Assembly (NCBI GenBank): GCA_038202885.1
Contig: JBBREP010000031.1
Coordinates: 1-32,973, forward strand
Source of the DNA: JBBREP01 sp038202885
Lineage (GTDB): Bacteria > Actinomycetota > Acidimicrobiia > IMCC26256 > PALSA-610
DNA length: 32,973 bases
Reading direction: 5' to 3'
The translations under genes and the position numbers were made by a program. Under the pieces are notes generated by a model. The model was not told the DNA's origin and did not search any database. It was given only the letters and a program-made list of their open reading frames with translations. Positions 23,079-31,086 of this stretch are shown piece by piece (the first letter of the stretch is position 1; the number at the start of each line of letters is the position of its first letter).

Positions 23079-25384
23079 TGTTCGCTCATGATTGCCGTGA
23101 GCTCCGACGCGAGATCGCGATGCTCGGGCCCGTCGACCTCGACAACCACGCGATGAATCGTCGCGGTACACCGAAACGGTGCGACGTACTCGGGGCCGAC
23201 CGCTGGTCCGAGTTCGTACCCGCACGTCAGCCCTCCACCGGTAATGGAAAAGCGCGCGGGTGTGAACATCGGGATCTCGGCTTCGGCCACCGGCGCACCG
23301 TCGACGGAGAGCCGACCCGTCCCGGAAAAGTCAGGGCGGGCGGCGTACTCGAAACGCAACTCGTGCTCGCCGCTACCGACGACCGAGTCGGCGACGATCC
23401 GATCGCAGCTGCGGCCGACGAGGTTGTGCACGTAGCAAAGGTGGCCGTCGAGCAGGTGGAGTGAGAAGCCGCCGAGCACCGACCCGAGCGCGAGGAGCAC
23501 GCCCTGCGGTGGGGTGCCCGCGGGGACCGTGACCGACGCCGTGATCGAGTGGTTGCGGTTGCGAACGTTGACGGCCACGGCCTCGGGCACGGGAGCCGTA
23601 TGCGGGTAGTGCACGTAGCGCGTACGCGCCGTGAAGCGGCGGGGCCGCGGGTTCTCGAGCGCGGCGAGGGGTCGATTGTCGAGTGGTAGCACGTCGTTGC
23701 GACGGGCCTCCTCCCACCAACGCGCCACGAGTGCCTCCAGACGCGCCGGTTCGCTCGCCGCGAGGTCGTGGCATTCCGCGAAGTCGTTGCGCTTGTCGTA
23801 GAGCTCCCAACGATCGTCGTCGAACGACGCGTCGGGATCGATGCCGTCGTCGTACATTGCACCGACTGGCTTGAACGTCACGGCCTTCCAACCGTCGTGG
23901 TAGATCGCGCGGCATCCGAGCATTTCGAAGTACTGCGTGGTGTGCTGTTCGGTGCTGCGCTCGCTGCCGGCACCGAGCGCGTACGCGAAGCTCACGCCGT
24001 CGATCGGGGACTGCGACACGTCCGTGATTGCGCTGGGCGCGTTGACACCCACGAGTTCGAGCACGGTCGGCACCACATCGATGGCGTGCGTGAACTGGTG
24101 GCGGATCGAGCCCGCGGTGCCGACGCGCTCGGGCCACCGCACGATGCACGGGTCGGCCACGCCACCTTCGTGCACTTCGCGCTTCCAACGTTGGAACGGC
24201 GTGTTGCCGGCCATCGTCCAACCCCACGGGTAGTTGTTGTGCGCGGAGGGGCCGCCGAGTTCGTCGATGCGAGCGCGCAGCTCCTTGCGACCGGCCATGA
24301 GCCCGTTCCAGAGGCGGGCATCGTTGATCGAGCCCCGCATGCCGCCTTCGCTGCTCGCGCCGTTGTCGGAGACGACCACGATCAGCGTGTCGTCGAGTTC
24401 GCCGAGTTCGTCGATGAACGAGACGACGCGCCCGAGCTGCGCATCGGTGTAGGAGAGAAACGCGGCGAAGCACTCCATGAAGCGGGCGGCCACGCGCTGG
24501 TCCTCGGGATGGAGCTCGTCCCATGCTGGAACCCAGGGCGGGCGCGCGGTGAGTTCGGTGCCGGCGGGGAGGATGCCTTCGGCGAGCTGCCGCGCGAACA
24601 CACGTTCTCGGTAGACGTCCCAACCGTCGTCGAACTGGCCGGCGTACTGGTCGAGCCACTCGGCGGGTGCGTGGTGTGGAGAGTGACACGCGCCGGTGGC
24701 GAGATAGAGGAACCAACGCTGGGTCGTGTCGACGGCGCGCAGATCGGCGAGGTATTCGATGGAACGATCGGCGAGGTCGCTCGAGAGGTGGTAGCCGTCG
24801 GCGACCGACGTCGGCGGCGCGACGCTGTGATTGTCGTGGTAGAGCGCGGGGACGAACTGGTGGGTCTCCCCGCCGTGAAAGCCATACCAACGCTGAAAGC
24901 CGCGAGCGAGCGGCCAGGTGTCGCGCGGCGCACCCATGTGCGTTTCGTCCTCAGGCGTGAGATGCCACTTGCCGACGGCGTACGACGCGTAGCCGTGCTC
25001 GCCGAGCATCTCGGACAGGAAGCCGTTGCGGCGCGGGATACGCCCGTAGTACCCCGGATAGCCCACAGCCAGGTCGGCGACCCGCGCCATGGCGTTGCGG
25101 TGGTGGTTGCGGCCCGTCAGCAGACACGATCGGCTCGGCGAGCACAGCGCCGTCGTATGGAAGTTCGCTAGGCGCACGCCTTCGCCGGCGAGTCGATCGA
25201 TCACCGGGGTGGCGATGGGGGCGCCAAAGCAGCCGAGCTGGCCGTAGCCGACATCGTCGAGCACGACCATGAGCACGTTGGGAGCACCCTCAGGCGGTGC
25301 GGGTTCGGGAGGCCACCACGGTGTCGACTCGCGCCATGTGGGTCCGATCGTGCCCTGAAACCCATTCTCAGGAGAAATGGTCAT
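23075..25384 (-). CDS. Type I sulfatase (arylsulfatase family)
   Basis: 769 residues. APNVLMVVLDDVGYGQLGCFG holds the metal-binding Asp pair (43-44), and TTALCSPSRSCLLTGRNHH contains C81-x-P-S-R85, the site turned into formylglycine, so a formylglycine-generating enzyme is needed from elsewhere. VGKWHL, SDNGAS and NTPFQRWKREVHEGGVADP are further active-site blocks. A C-terminal beta domain of about 200 residues completes it. No signal peptide is evident, so it is probably cytoplasmic. First gene of an operon with a galactokinase and a HIT protein, which suggests, but does not show, a sulfated galactose-containing substrate. GGAGG abuts ATG 25384 directly. Confidence 0.9.
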   Translation of the reverse strand: MTISPENGFQGTIGPTWRESTPWWPPEPAPPEGAPNVLMVVLDDVGYGQLGCFGAPIATPVIDRLAGEGVRLANFHTTALCSPSRSCLLTGRNHHRNAMARVADLAVGYPGYYGRIPRRNGFLSEMLGEHGYASYAVGKWHLTPEDETHMGAPRDTWPLARGFQRWYGFHGGETHQFVPALYHDNHSVAPPTSVADGYHLSSDLADRSIEYLADLRAVDTTQRWFLYLATGACHSPHHAPAEWLDQYAGQFDDGWDVYRERVFARQLAEGILPAGTELTARPPWVPAWDELHPEDQRVAARFMECFAAFLSYTDAQLGRVVSFIDELGELDDTLIVVVSDNGASSEGGMRGSINDARLWNGLMAGRKELRARIDELGGPSAHNNYPWGWTMAGNTPFQRWKREVHEGGVADPCIVRWPERVGTAGSIRHQFTHAIDVVPTVLELVGVNAPSAITDVSQSPIDGVSFAYALGAGSERSTEQHTTQYFEMLGCRAIYHDGWKAVTFKPVGAMYDDGIDPDASFDDDRWELYDKRNDFAECHDLAASEPARLEALVARWWEEARRNDVLPLDNRPLAALENPRPRRFTARTRYVHYPHTAPVPEAVAVNVRNRNHSITASVTVPAGTPPQGVLLALGSVLGGFSLHLLDGHLCYVHNLVGRSCDRIVADSVVGSGEHELRFEYAARPDFSGTGRLSVDGAPVAEAEIPMFTPARFSITGGGLTCGYELGPAVGPEYVAPFRCTATIHRVVVEVDGPEHRDLASELTAIMSEQ

Positions 25385-25423
25385 CCTCCATGCTTAGTGG
25401 AATCACGGCGCGGTCTGCACCGT

Positions 25424-25429
25424 TAACAT
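25424..25429 (+). promoter_or_regulatory. -10 TAACAT, leaderless-type start
   Basis: TAACAT is 8 nt upstream of ATG 25438, in the 53-bp gap divergent from the sulfatase gene. Confidence 0.5.
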
Positions 25430-25437
25430 GTGTCGCT

Positions 25438-26271
25438 ATGGGTTCAAGATTTCGAAACTCGCTCGATCTGGCGAAGTCGTCGTGGGCGCTGCTGAAGTCG
25501 GACAAGCAGCTGATCTGGCTGCCGATCATGTCGGCGGCGGCAATGCTCATCGCGCTCGCCACCTTCGCTCTGCCTGCCGCGGCGTTGAACGGTATGAGTG
25601 GCGGGTCGTTCCGTCCGCTTGCGATCGGGCTGGGCGTCATTGGCTATTTCGTGCTCGCCTACATCACCGTCTTCTTCAACGCCGCGCTCGTGCATGCGGC
25701 CGACGAGCTGATGCGCGGCGGGACGCCCACGCTCAGCACGGCCCTGCGCGGCGCGCAATCGCGGGCCACACGGATCCTGCCGTGGGCGATTCTCTCCGCC
25801 GTCGTGTCGGTGGTCATCCGCGCGCTTGAAGAGCGCGGCGGCATCTTCGGACGCATCACCGGCATGCTCGCCGGGATCGCATGGTCGCTCGTGACGTTCC
25901 TCGTACTCCCGGTGCTGGTGCTCGAGGGCATCGGTGTACGTGACGCGATCCGCCGATCCACCAATCTGTTCAAGCACACTTGGGGCGAGCAGATGATCGC
26001 CAATGCGGGCATCGGCCTGGTCGGCATGATTGCCATGGTGCCGGCCGCGATCGTCGCCTTCCTCGGTGTCGCGAGCGGAACGCTGGTGGTCGCGGTGCCG
26101 CTGATCGCGCTCGCAGTGGTCTACGCCGTCGCGGTGATGGCCATCACCTCCGCGCTGTCCGGTGTGTTCCAAACCGCGCTGTACCACTACGCCGCGAACG
26201 GGATGCCGCCTGCAGCGTTTGCCGAGTCCGACCTGCGCGGCGCCTTCCGCCCTCGCCGCAGCATCCGCTGA
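25438..26271 (+). CDS. DUF6159-like six-helix membrane protein
   Basis: 277 residues. A short amphipathic N-terminus (GSRFRNSLDLAKSSWALLKSDK) leads into about six membrane helices, among them WLPIMSAAAMLIALATFALP, AIGLGVIGYFVLAYITVFF and LAVVYAVAVMAITSALSGVF. The conserved FFNAALVHAADELMRGG and EGIGVRDAIRRSTNLFKHTWGEQ segments, and the final FQTALYHYAANG, are the family's marks. Function unknown. It ends 9 bp from the stop of the convergent kinase gene. Confidence 0.75.
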   Translation: MGSRFRNSLDLAKSSWALLKSDKQLIWLPIMSAAAMLIALATFALPAAALNGMSGGSFRPLAIGLGVIGYFVLAYITVFFNAALVHAADELMRGGTPTLSTALRGAQSRATRILPWAILSAVVSVVIRALEERGGIFGRITGMLAGIAWSLVTFLVLPVLVLEGIGVRDAIRRSTNLFKHTWGEQMIANAGIGLVGMIAMVPAAIVAFLGVASGTLVVAVPLIALAVVYAVAVMAITSALSGVFQTALYHYAANGMPPAAFAESDLRGAFRPRRSIR

Positions 26272-26280
26272 GCGCTCGAA

Positions 26281-27378
26281 TCAGCGTGGCGACGCGAGCA
26301 CGGTTGCGCCCGCAGCCGGCTCGCTGACGAACGCCGTCGGCGTGCGCTGCGTACGCGCGCGGTAGGTCGCCGCGCAGTGGCGGGCGATCGACTCGGCCGA
26401 CATCGCCGGCGCGAGCGCCACGACACAGCCGCCGAATCCGCCGCCCGTGAGCCGCGCTCCGAACGCGCCGGCACCCAGGAGCAATTCGACGAGCATGTCG
26501 AGTTCTGGAACCGAACTCTCGAAGAGATCGCGCGACGATTCGTGGGACGCGACCATCAGCGATCCCGCGACGCTCGCGTCACGGCGGCGCAACGCCGCCG
26601 CGAACGCCCAGACGCGATCGATCTCGTCGACCACGTGGCGAGCGCGGGGCAGGTGCGTCACCTGCGCAGCGGTCGCGTCACGCAGTACACGAACACCGAT
26701 CGCGTTCGCCTCGGTGAACGACTCGGCCCGCCTCGCGGCCCAGGGGCTGGCCTCGAGTGTGCGCGAGACGCCGGAGTCGATGATGACCACCTTCACATCG
26801 TCTGGGATCGGTATCGGCTCGATCGACAGGTCGCGACAGTCGAGCAGCACCGCGCTGCCCCGCTCGCCGGCGACGGACGCAACCTGGTCCTGTATGCCGC
26901 ACGGCACACCGGTGGCGAGCAGTTCGGCCGCCTGGCACATGCGTGCGATGTCGAGCGGATCGGCGGTCCATGCGGCGACACGCGCGAGCGCGAGCGCGCA
27001 CGCCACCGTGAACGCAGCGCTCGACGAGAGCCCGCAGCCGATCGGGAGATCCGACGTACACCACGCCTCCATGCCGACGGGCGGTCGGCCGCGCCGCGCG
27101 AGTTCAGCGGCCACGCCCGCGACGAGGCGACCCCAACGCGGCTCGACGCGCGTCGGCTCGTCGGTGCCATGCGACGAAATCGACACCGCGCCGTCGAAGT
27201 CGTCGGAGTGCACCACGATGCGATCGTCGTCGCGGCGTCGGAACGTGCACCTCACGCCCAGGTCGATGGCCATCGCCACGACCGGACCTTCGTGATAGTC
27301 GACGTGCCCGCCAATGAGATTCACGCGACCCGGCGCGTACGCGACCAGCGGCGCGAGTTCAGCCTTCGATGCGCTCAT
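26281..27378 (-). CDS. Galactokinase-family sugar kinase with altered substrate motif
   Basis: 365 residues, GHMP fold. The signature reads APGRVNLIGGHVDYHEG (15-31): the acidic residue that follows GRVNLIG in galactokinases is replaced by G24, while H25 and D27 remain. DLPIGCGLSSSAAFTVACAL is the ATP loop, VPCGIQDQVAS retains the catalytic aspartate, and RLTGGGFGGCVV is motif 3, so the protein should be active. The lost residue contacts the C6 hydroxyl in characterised GalKs; plant L-arabinokinase also has glycine there. A pentose, 6-deoxy sugar or uronic acid is therefore possible, galactose not excluded. Its ATG overlaps the galT stop (ATGA at 27375-27378). Confidence 0.8.
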   Translation of the reverse strand: MSASKAELAPLVAYAPGRVNLIGGHVDYHEGPVVAMAIDLGVRCTFRRRDDDRIVVHSDDFDGAVSISSHGTDEPTRVEPRWGRLVAGVAAELARRGRPPVGMEAWCTSDLPIGCGLSSSAAFTVACALALARVAAWTADPLDIARMCQAAELLATGVPCGIQDQVASVAGERGSAVLLDCRDLSIEPIPIPDDVKVVIIDSGVSRTLEASPWAARRAESFTEANAIGVRVLRDATAAQVTHLPRARHVVDEIDRVWAFAAALRRRDASVAGSLMVASHESSRDLFESSVPELDMLVELLLGAGAFGARLTGGGFGGCVVALAPAMSAESIARHCAATYRARTQRTPTAFVSEPAAGATVLASPR

Positions 27379-28325
27379 ACCGCCCGCAGCGCCGCGGCCG
27401 CGTCCTCGGGCACGACCGGGTTCGACAGCGTGCCGCCGCCGAGTTCGCCGCTTGCCACGAAACGGGCGACGCCCGGCGCGCGTTGCGGCGGCGCGGTGTG
27501 CGCGTGCAGGTGCGCCACGCCGTCGTCATGCCTTGCGGCTTGGTGGAACCACAGCAGATACGGGAACGCAGCACCAGCGTTCGGCGCGTCGGGCCAGAGC
27601 CGCGCGTATCGGCCGAGCACATCGTGCAACGCCGCGGCGAGCCCGTCGCGTGCCGCGGGCGGTACATCGCCAAAGCTGCCGATGTGGTCGCGCGCAACGA
27701 TGCGCAGCTCGTACGAATACGCCGCCGCGTACGGCACGTACGCGACCCACGTGTCGGACTCGTAGACGACGCGCTCGCCGTCGCGGAGCTCGGCCGCCAC
27801 GTCGGCGCACAGGGTGCACGTTCCCGCGGCGCGCGCCACGTCGGTTTCTCGCCGCGGGATCGGCGGCTCGAACCCGAACCCGTAGATCTGACCGTGAGGA
27901 TGGCTGATCGTGGCGCCCACCTCGGCACCGCGATTCTCGAATACGAGCACGTACTCGACGTCGTCGAGCGCGTACAGCGCGTTGGTGCGGTCAGCCCACA
28001 GGTCGATGATCTTGCGCACGTGGCTCGTGGGGAGCGTCGCCAAGGTGGCGTCGTGGTCGGGGGAGAACAGCACGACCTCCGCGGTGCCGACGGCGGCCAA
28101 TGTTCGGGTGCCGTGCGACTCGGATGCGGCGAGATCGATCGCGTCGCCATGGTCGTACGGGGGCCAACGGTTCGTGAACCAGCGCACGTCATAGGGCTCG
28201 GGCGCTTCGAGCCCACCGACGCAGAACGGGCAGCCGGTGTCGGGCAGGTTGGGGCGCGATTGGCGATGCCCGACGATGTTGACCCATTCGCGGGTGAGCG
28301 CATCGAAACGAAGCTCGCCGGCCAT
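27375..28325 (-). CDS. galT: Galactose-1-phosphate uridylyltransferase
   Basis: 316 residues. CPFC in TGCPFCVGGLE and H in FSPDHDATLATL fit the zinc site; FENRGAEVGATISHPHGQIYG carries the active-site HPHGQ with the uridylylated histidine. The second half has CTLCADV and ELRIVARDHIGSF and ends HLHAHTAPPQR, then ELGGGTLSNPVVPEDAAAAL, the usual GalT end. It exchanges UMP between UDP-glucose and a sugar 1-phosphate. First gene of a two-gene operon with the altered kinase. It diverges from the GNAT gene with only 27 bp between starts. Confidence 0.92.
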   Translation of the reverse strand: MAGELRFDALTREWVNIVGHRQSRPNLPDTGCPFCVGGLEAPEPYDVRWFTNRWPPYDHGDAIDLAASESHGTRTLAAVGTAEVVLFSPDHDATLATLPTSHVRKIIDLWADRTNALYALDDVEYVLVFENRGAEVGATISHPHGQIYGFGFEPPIPRRETDVARAAGTCTLCADVAAELRDGERVVYESDTWVAYVPYAAAYSYELRIVARDHIGSFGDVPPAARDGLAAALHDVLGRYARLWPDAPNAGAAFPYLLWFHQAARHDDGVAHLHAHTAPPQRAPGVARFVASGELGGGTLSNPVVPEDAAAALRAV

Positions 28326-28340
28326 CGCCCCATCCTGCCG

Positions 28341-28346
28341 TATCGT
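28341..28346 (+). promoter_or_regulatory. -10 TATCGT, leaderless-type start of the GNAT gene
   Basis: TATCGT lies 6 nt before GTG 28353. With galT starting at 28325 on the other strand, any -35 of this promoter must lie inside the galT coding start. Confidence 0.5.
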
Positions 28347-28352
28347 GCGCGC

Positions 28353-28988
28353 GTGCCCACCATTCGCCGCATGACGTTCGATGACGTCGCCGCCATCGGC
28401 GCCGTGCAGGCACGAGCGTTCTTTGACGACCCATTGCAGATGTGGGCGATCCCGGACGCGGCCCTGCGACTCGAATTGCTGGAACGGATGTTCACGCTGC
28501 TCGCACGCGTCGTCAACGTGCCGAGCGGCGAGGCCTACACCGACACCTCGTTGTCAGCCGCGGCGTTTTGGGTGGCGCCCGGTCGCTACGGCGAACCGCT
28601 CGCGCGCGAGGCGCGCGCCGAATTGGCGACGCTCGAACAGCAAGTGAGTGCCGAGATCCTCCTGCGGCTGACGTTGGCCAACGACGCCATGCATGGCGCG
28701 CACCCACACGACGCGCATTGGTACCTCCAAGGCATCGGCACCGACCCGTCGGCCCGCGGGCGCGGACTCGCCAGCGCGCTCATCGAGATCGTGACGGCGC
28801 GCGCCGACGCGGCCGAAGTGCCGTGCTACCTCGAAAGCACCAAGGCGGAGAACGTCGGGTTGTACGAGCGCCACGGCTTTGTCGTCACGGGCACCATCTC
28901 GGTACCCGAGGGCGGACCAACCCTCTGGCCCATGTGGCGCATACCCAATCCGTTGCCCAGGGGAGTGGGGCCGCGAACTGGCGGGTGA
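28353..28988 (+). CDS. GNAT-family N-acetyltransferase
   Basis: 211 residues. TIRRMTFDDVAAIGAVQARAF opens the fold, AHWYLQGIGTDPSARGRGLASALIEIV contains the acetyl-CoA pyrophosphate loop (RGRGLA), and CYLESTKAENVGLYERHGFVVTG is the typical last strand and helix. It resembles actinobacterial GNATs of unknown substrate. The reading frame is open far upstream through galT; GTG 28353 is chosen for its -10 and because the domain begins there. Confidence 0.88.
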   Translation: MPTIRRMTFDDVAAIGAVQARAFFDDPLQMWAIPDAALRLELLERMFTLLARVVNVPSGEAYTDTSLSAAAFWVAPGRYGEPLAREARAELATLEQQVSAEILLRLTLANDAMHGAHPHDAHWYLQGIGTDPSARGRGLASALIEIVTARADAAEVPCYLESTKAENVGLYERHGFVVTGTISVPEGGPTLWPMWRIPNPLPRGVGPRTGG

Positions 28989-29062
28989 CGAGCAGCGGCA
29001 TTGCGCACCCCACGCGGGCCGAGTTATCGCAACAACACACCCTGAGTCGCCGATGCGGCCAA

Positions 29063-29110
29063 CCGATGCGTCGTTTGACCCCCCTATATGGCGGTCAAAC
29101 GACGCATCGG
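29063..29110. terminator. Perfect 18-bp inverted repeat between convergent genes
   Basis: CCGATGCGTCGTTTGACC (29063-29080) is exactly repeated in reverse complement at 29093-29110, with a 12-nt loop containing TATATG. It sits between the stops of the GNAT gene and the oxidoreductase gene and would form a very stable hairpin in either transcript. No U-tract follows on either side, so it may act as a bidirectional barrier or 3'-end stabiliser, or be a protein-binding palindrome. Confidence 0.7.
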
Positions 29111-29121
29111 GGGATTGGTGG

Positions 29122-30033
29122 TTAGGCGGCGAGGATGGCGGGCATCACGTCGGCTGCGAAGCGTTCGAGACCGTCGCGATCGAACGGAGCGCGCATCGCG
29201 AGGATGAGCGTTTTCGCTCCGGCGGTGCAGAACGCGGCGGCGTGATCCACCATCTGCTGCACGCTCCCGGTAAACACGCTCGGGCGCACCTGCTCGCTCA
29301 TCGGGCCGAACTGGCGCACGAGTTCCTCGTCGGTGAAGGCCATGCCGATGTTCACGGTCTTGGTGATGTCGGCTGGGTCGCGTCCGACACGTTCGCAGTG
29401 CGCGTCGAGCACGTTGGCCTTGTGCGCCCAAAGGTCGGGCGCGATGAACGGCACGTTCCACCCGTCGGCGTACTGCGCGGCGATCCGCAACGTGACCTTC
29501 TCGCCGCCGCCGCCGATCCAGATCGGCAGCCGAGCCTGCACGGGCTTGGGCTCACACTGCGCTGCGCGCATCGTGAAGTATTGGCCGTCGAAGTCGGTGA
29601 CGTCCTGGGTGAGCAGGCCGCGCACGCATTGGATCGATTCTTCGAGCTTGGCCAGGCGCTCGCCGCGCGAGCCGTAGGCGATGCCGTACACGTCGTATTC
29701 GTTGCGCAGCCAACCGGCACCGAGACCGAGTGTGATGCGTCCGGCCGAGAGCTGATCGAGCGTGGCCATGGTGTTTGCAAGTACGGCAGGGTGGCGGTAG
29801 CCCACTGAATACACGAGCGATCCGCACCGCACGCGACTCGTGGTGGCTGCGAGCGCGGCGTGCGATGCAACGGCTTCCAGGGAGTGCGGATTGCCCGACG
29901 CGTCGGCGGCGTAGAAGTGATCCCAGATCGAGATCCAGTCGAAGCCGAGTTCCTCGATGCGCCGCCACAGGACTTGGAGCTCCGTAATCGACGTGTTCTG
30001 CAATCCCGTGTGCACTCCGAACTGCACGTGCAC
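29122..30033 (-). CDS. LLM-class (luciferase-like) probable F420-dependent oxidoreductase
   Basis: 303 residues, TIM barrel of the bacterial-luciferase superfamily. ITELQVLWRRIEELGFDWISIWDHFYA is the first strand/helix with the Asp-His pair typical of F420 or FMN binding, SRVRCGSLVYSVGYRHPAVLANTMATLDQLSAGRITLGLGAGW is the family core, and LPIWIGGGGEKVTLRIAAQYADGWN the later barrel strand. GTG 30033 shares a base with the stop of the upstream paralogue (TAGTG). The cofactor is inferred from family and actinobacterial context. Substrate unknown. Confidence 0.88.
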   Translation of the reverse strand: MHVQFGVHTGLQNTSITELQVLWRRIEELGFDWISIWDHFYAADASGNPHSLEAVASHAALAATTSRVRCGSLVYSVGYRHPAVLANTMATLDQLSAGRITLGLGAGWLRNEYDVYGIAYGSRGERLAKLEESIQCVRGLLTQDVTDFDGQYFTMRAAQCEPKPVQARLPIWIGGGGEKVTLRIAAQYADGWNVPFIAPDLWAHKANVLDAHCERVGRDPADITKTVNIGMAFTDEELVRQFGPMSEQVRPSVFTGSVQQMVDHAAAFCTAGAKTLILAMRAPFDRDGLERFAADVMPAILAA

Positions 30034-31013
30034 TACGAGAGCCCCTCGGGGCGCGAGCCGGAGGCGGGCGGGGGTGGAGATGCTTTCCCCAGGTGCGGGA
30101 AGACGCGCTCGGCCACCACATCGAGATGCTCGAGGTCGTCGACGTCGAGGAACTGGAGGTACACGCGTTGCGCGCCGGCCGCGGCGAACGCTCGGATTCG
30201 CTCGGCCACTTCTTCGGGTGAGCCCGCCGCGCCATTCGTCCGCAGCTCTGCGGCGTCGCGACCGATGCGAGCCGCGCGCCGTTCGACATCGGCCTCGTTG
30301 TCGCCGCAGCACACCACCAGCGCCACCGACCAGACGAGCGACGCGGGATCACGCCCGATGTCTTCGCAGGCGGTGCGAACGAACCCGTTGGCAGTGGCGT
30401 AGTAGTCGAGGGGCGGGAACGGCAGGTTGAACTCGTGCGCGTATTTCGCCGCGAGGCGTGGTGTCTTTTTCGTGCCGTAACCACCGATCACGATCGGGAT
30501 TGGCTGTTGCACCGGTTTCGGCAGTGCGGGGGAGTCGGTGAGCTCGTAGTGACGGCCCGAGAACGCGAACCGTTCGCCGGGCGGCGTTGCCCACATACCG
30601 GTGACGATCGCAAGTTGCTCGTCGAGTCGGGCGAAGCGCTCACCGAGACCAGGAAACGGAATGCCGTACGCGCTGTGCTCGGTGTCGTACCAGCCCGCAC
30701 CGAGTCCGAGTTCGACTCGTCCGTCGCTCATGGCGTCAACCTGCGCCACTTGCATCGCGAGCATGCCGGGCAGGCGAAACGTGGCCGAGGTGACGAGCGT
30801 GCCGAGACGGATCGTCGAGGTCTCTCGTGCGATTGCGCCGAGCGTGAGCCATGCGTCGGTCGGGCCGGGGAGGCCATCGCCGTCGCCCATCACCAAGAAG
30901 TGGTCGGATCGGAAGAACGCGCTGTACCCGAGCGCCTCGCCCCGGCGGGCCATGGCCGCCAATTGCGCGTAGGTCGCGCCCTGCTGTGGCTCGGTGAAAA
31001 TCCGGATATCCAT
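30033..31013 (-). CDS. LLM-class (luciferase-like) probable F420-dependent oxidoreductase
   Basis: 326 residues. MDIRIFTEPQQGATYAQLAAMARRGEALGYSAFFRSDHFL opens the barrel, STIRLGTLVTSATFRLPGMLAMQVAQVDAMSDGRVELGLGAGWYDTEHSAYGIPFP is the core, and IPIVIGGYGTKKTPRLAAKYAHEFN a late strand. It differs clearly from the downstream paralogue, so the pair is not a recent duplication. ATG 31013 has TAACTT 7 nt upstream. First gene of a two-gene operon; divergent from the PAC2 gene. Confidence 0.88.
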   Translation of the reverse strand: MDIRIFTEPQQGATYAQLAAMARRGEALGYSAFFRSDHFLVMGDGDGLPGPTDAWLTLGAIARETSTIRLGTLVTSATFRLPGMLAMQVAQVDAMSDGRVELGLGAGWYDTEHSAYGIPFPGLGERFARLDEQLAIVTGMWATPPGERFAFSGRHYELTDSPALPKPVQQPIPIVIGGYGTKKTPRLAAKYAHEFNLPFPPLDYYATANGFVRTACEDIGRDPASLVWSVALVVCCGDNEADVERRAARIGRDAAELRTNGAAGSPEEVAERIRAFAAAGAQRVYLQFLDVDDLEHLDVVAERVFPHLGKASPPPPASGSRPEGLS

Positions 31014-31020
31014 AGTGGGG

Positions 31021-31026
31021 AAGTTA
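31021..31026 (-). promoter_or_regulatory. -10 TAACTT, leaderless-type start of the oxidoreductase operon
   Basis: TAACTT on the minus strand is 7 nt before ATG 31013. The plus-strand -10 for PAC2 lies about 50 bp away, giving a compact divergent promoter region. Confidence 0.5.
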
Positions 31027-31074
31027 GGTGAGCCGGTCGGGGCTTGCTGCTTCGGGAACCGAAGCGGAGGGCCG

Positions 31075-31080
31075 TATCCT
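31075..31080 (+). promoter_or_regulatory. -10 TATCCT, leaderless-type start of the PAC2 gene
   Basis: TATCCT is followed by 6 nt and ATG 31087. It chooses this start over an in-frame GTG at 30994 that would lie upstream of the promoter. Confidence 0.5.
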
Positions 31081-31086
31081 CGTGGG

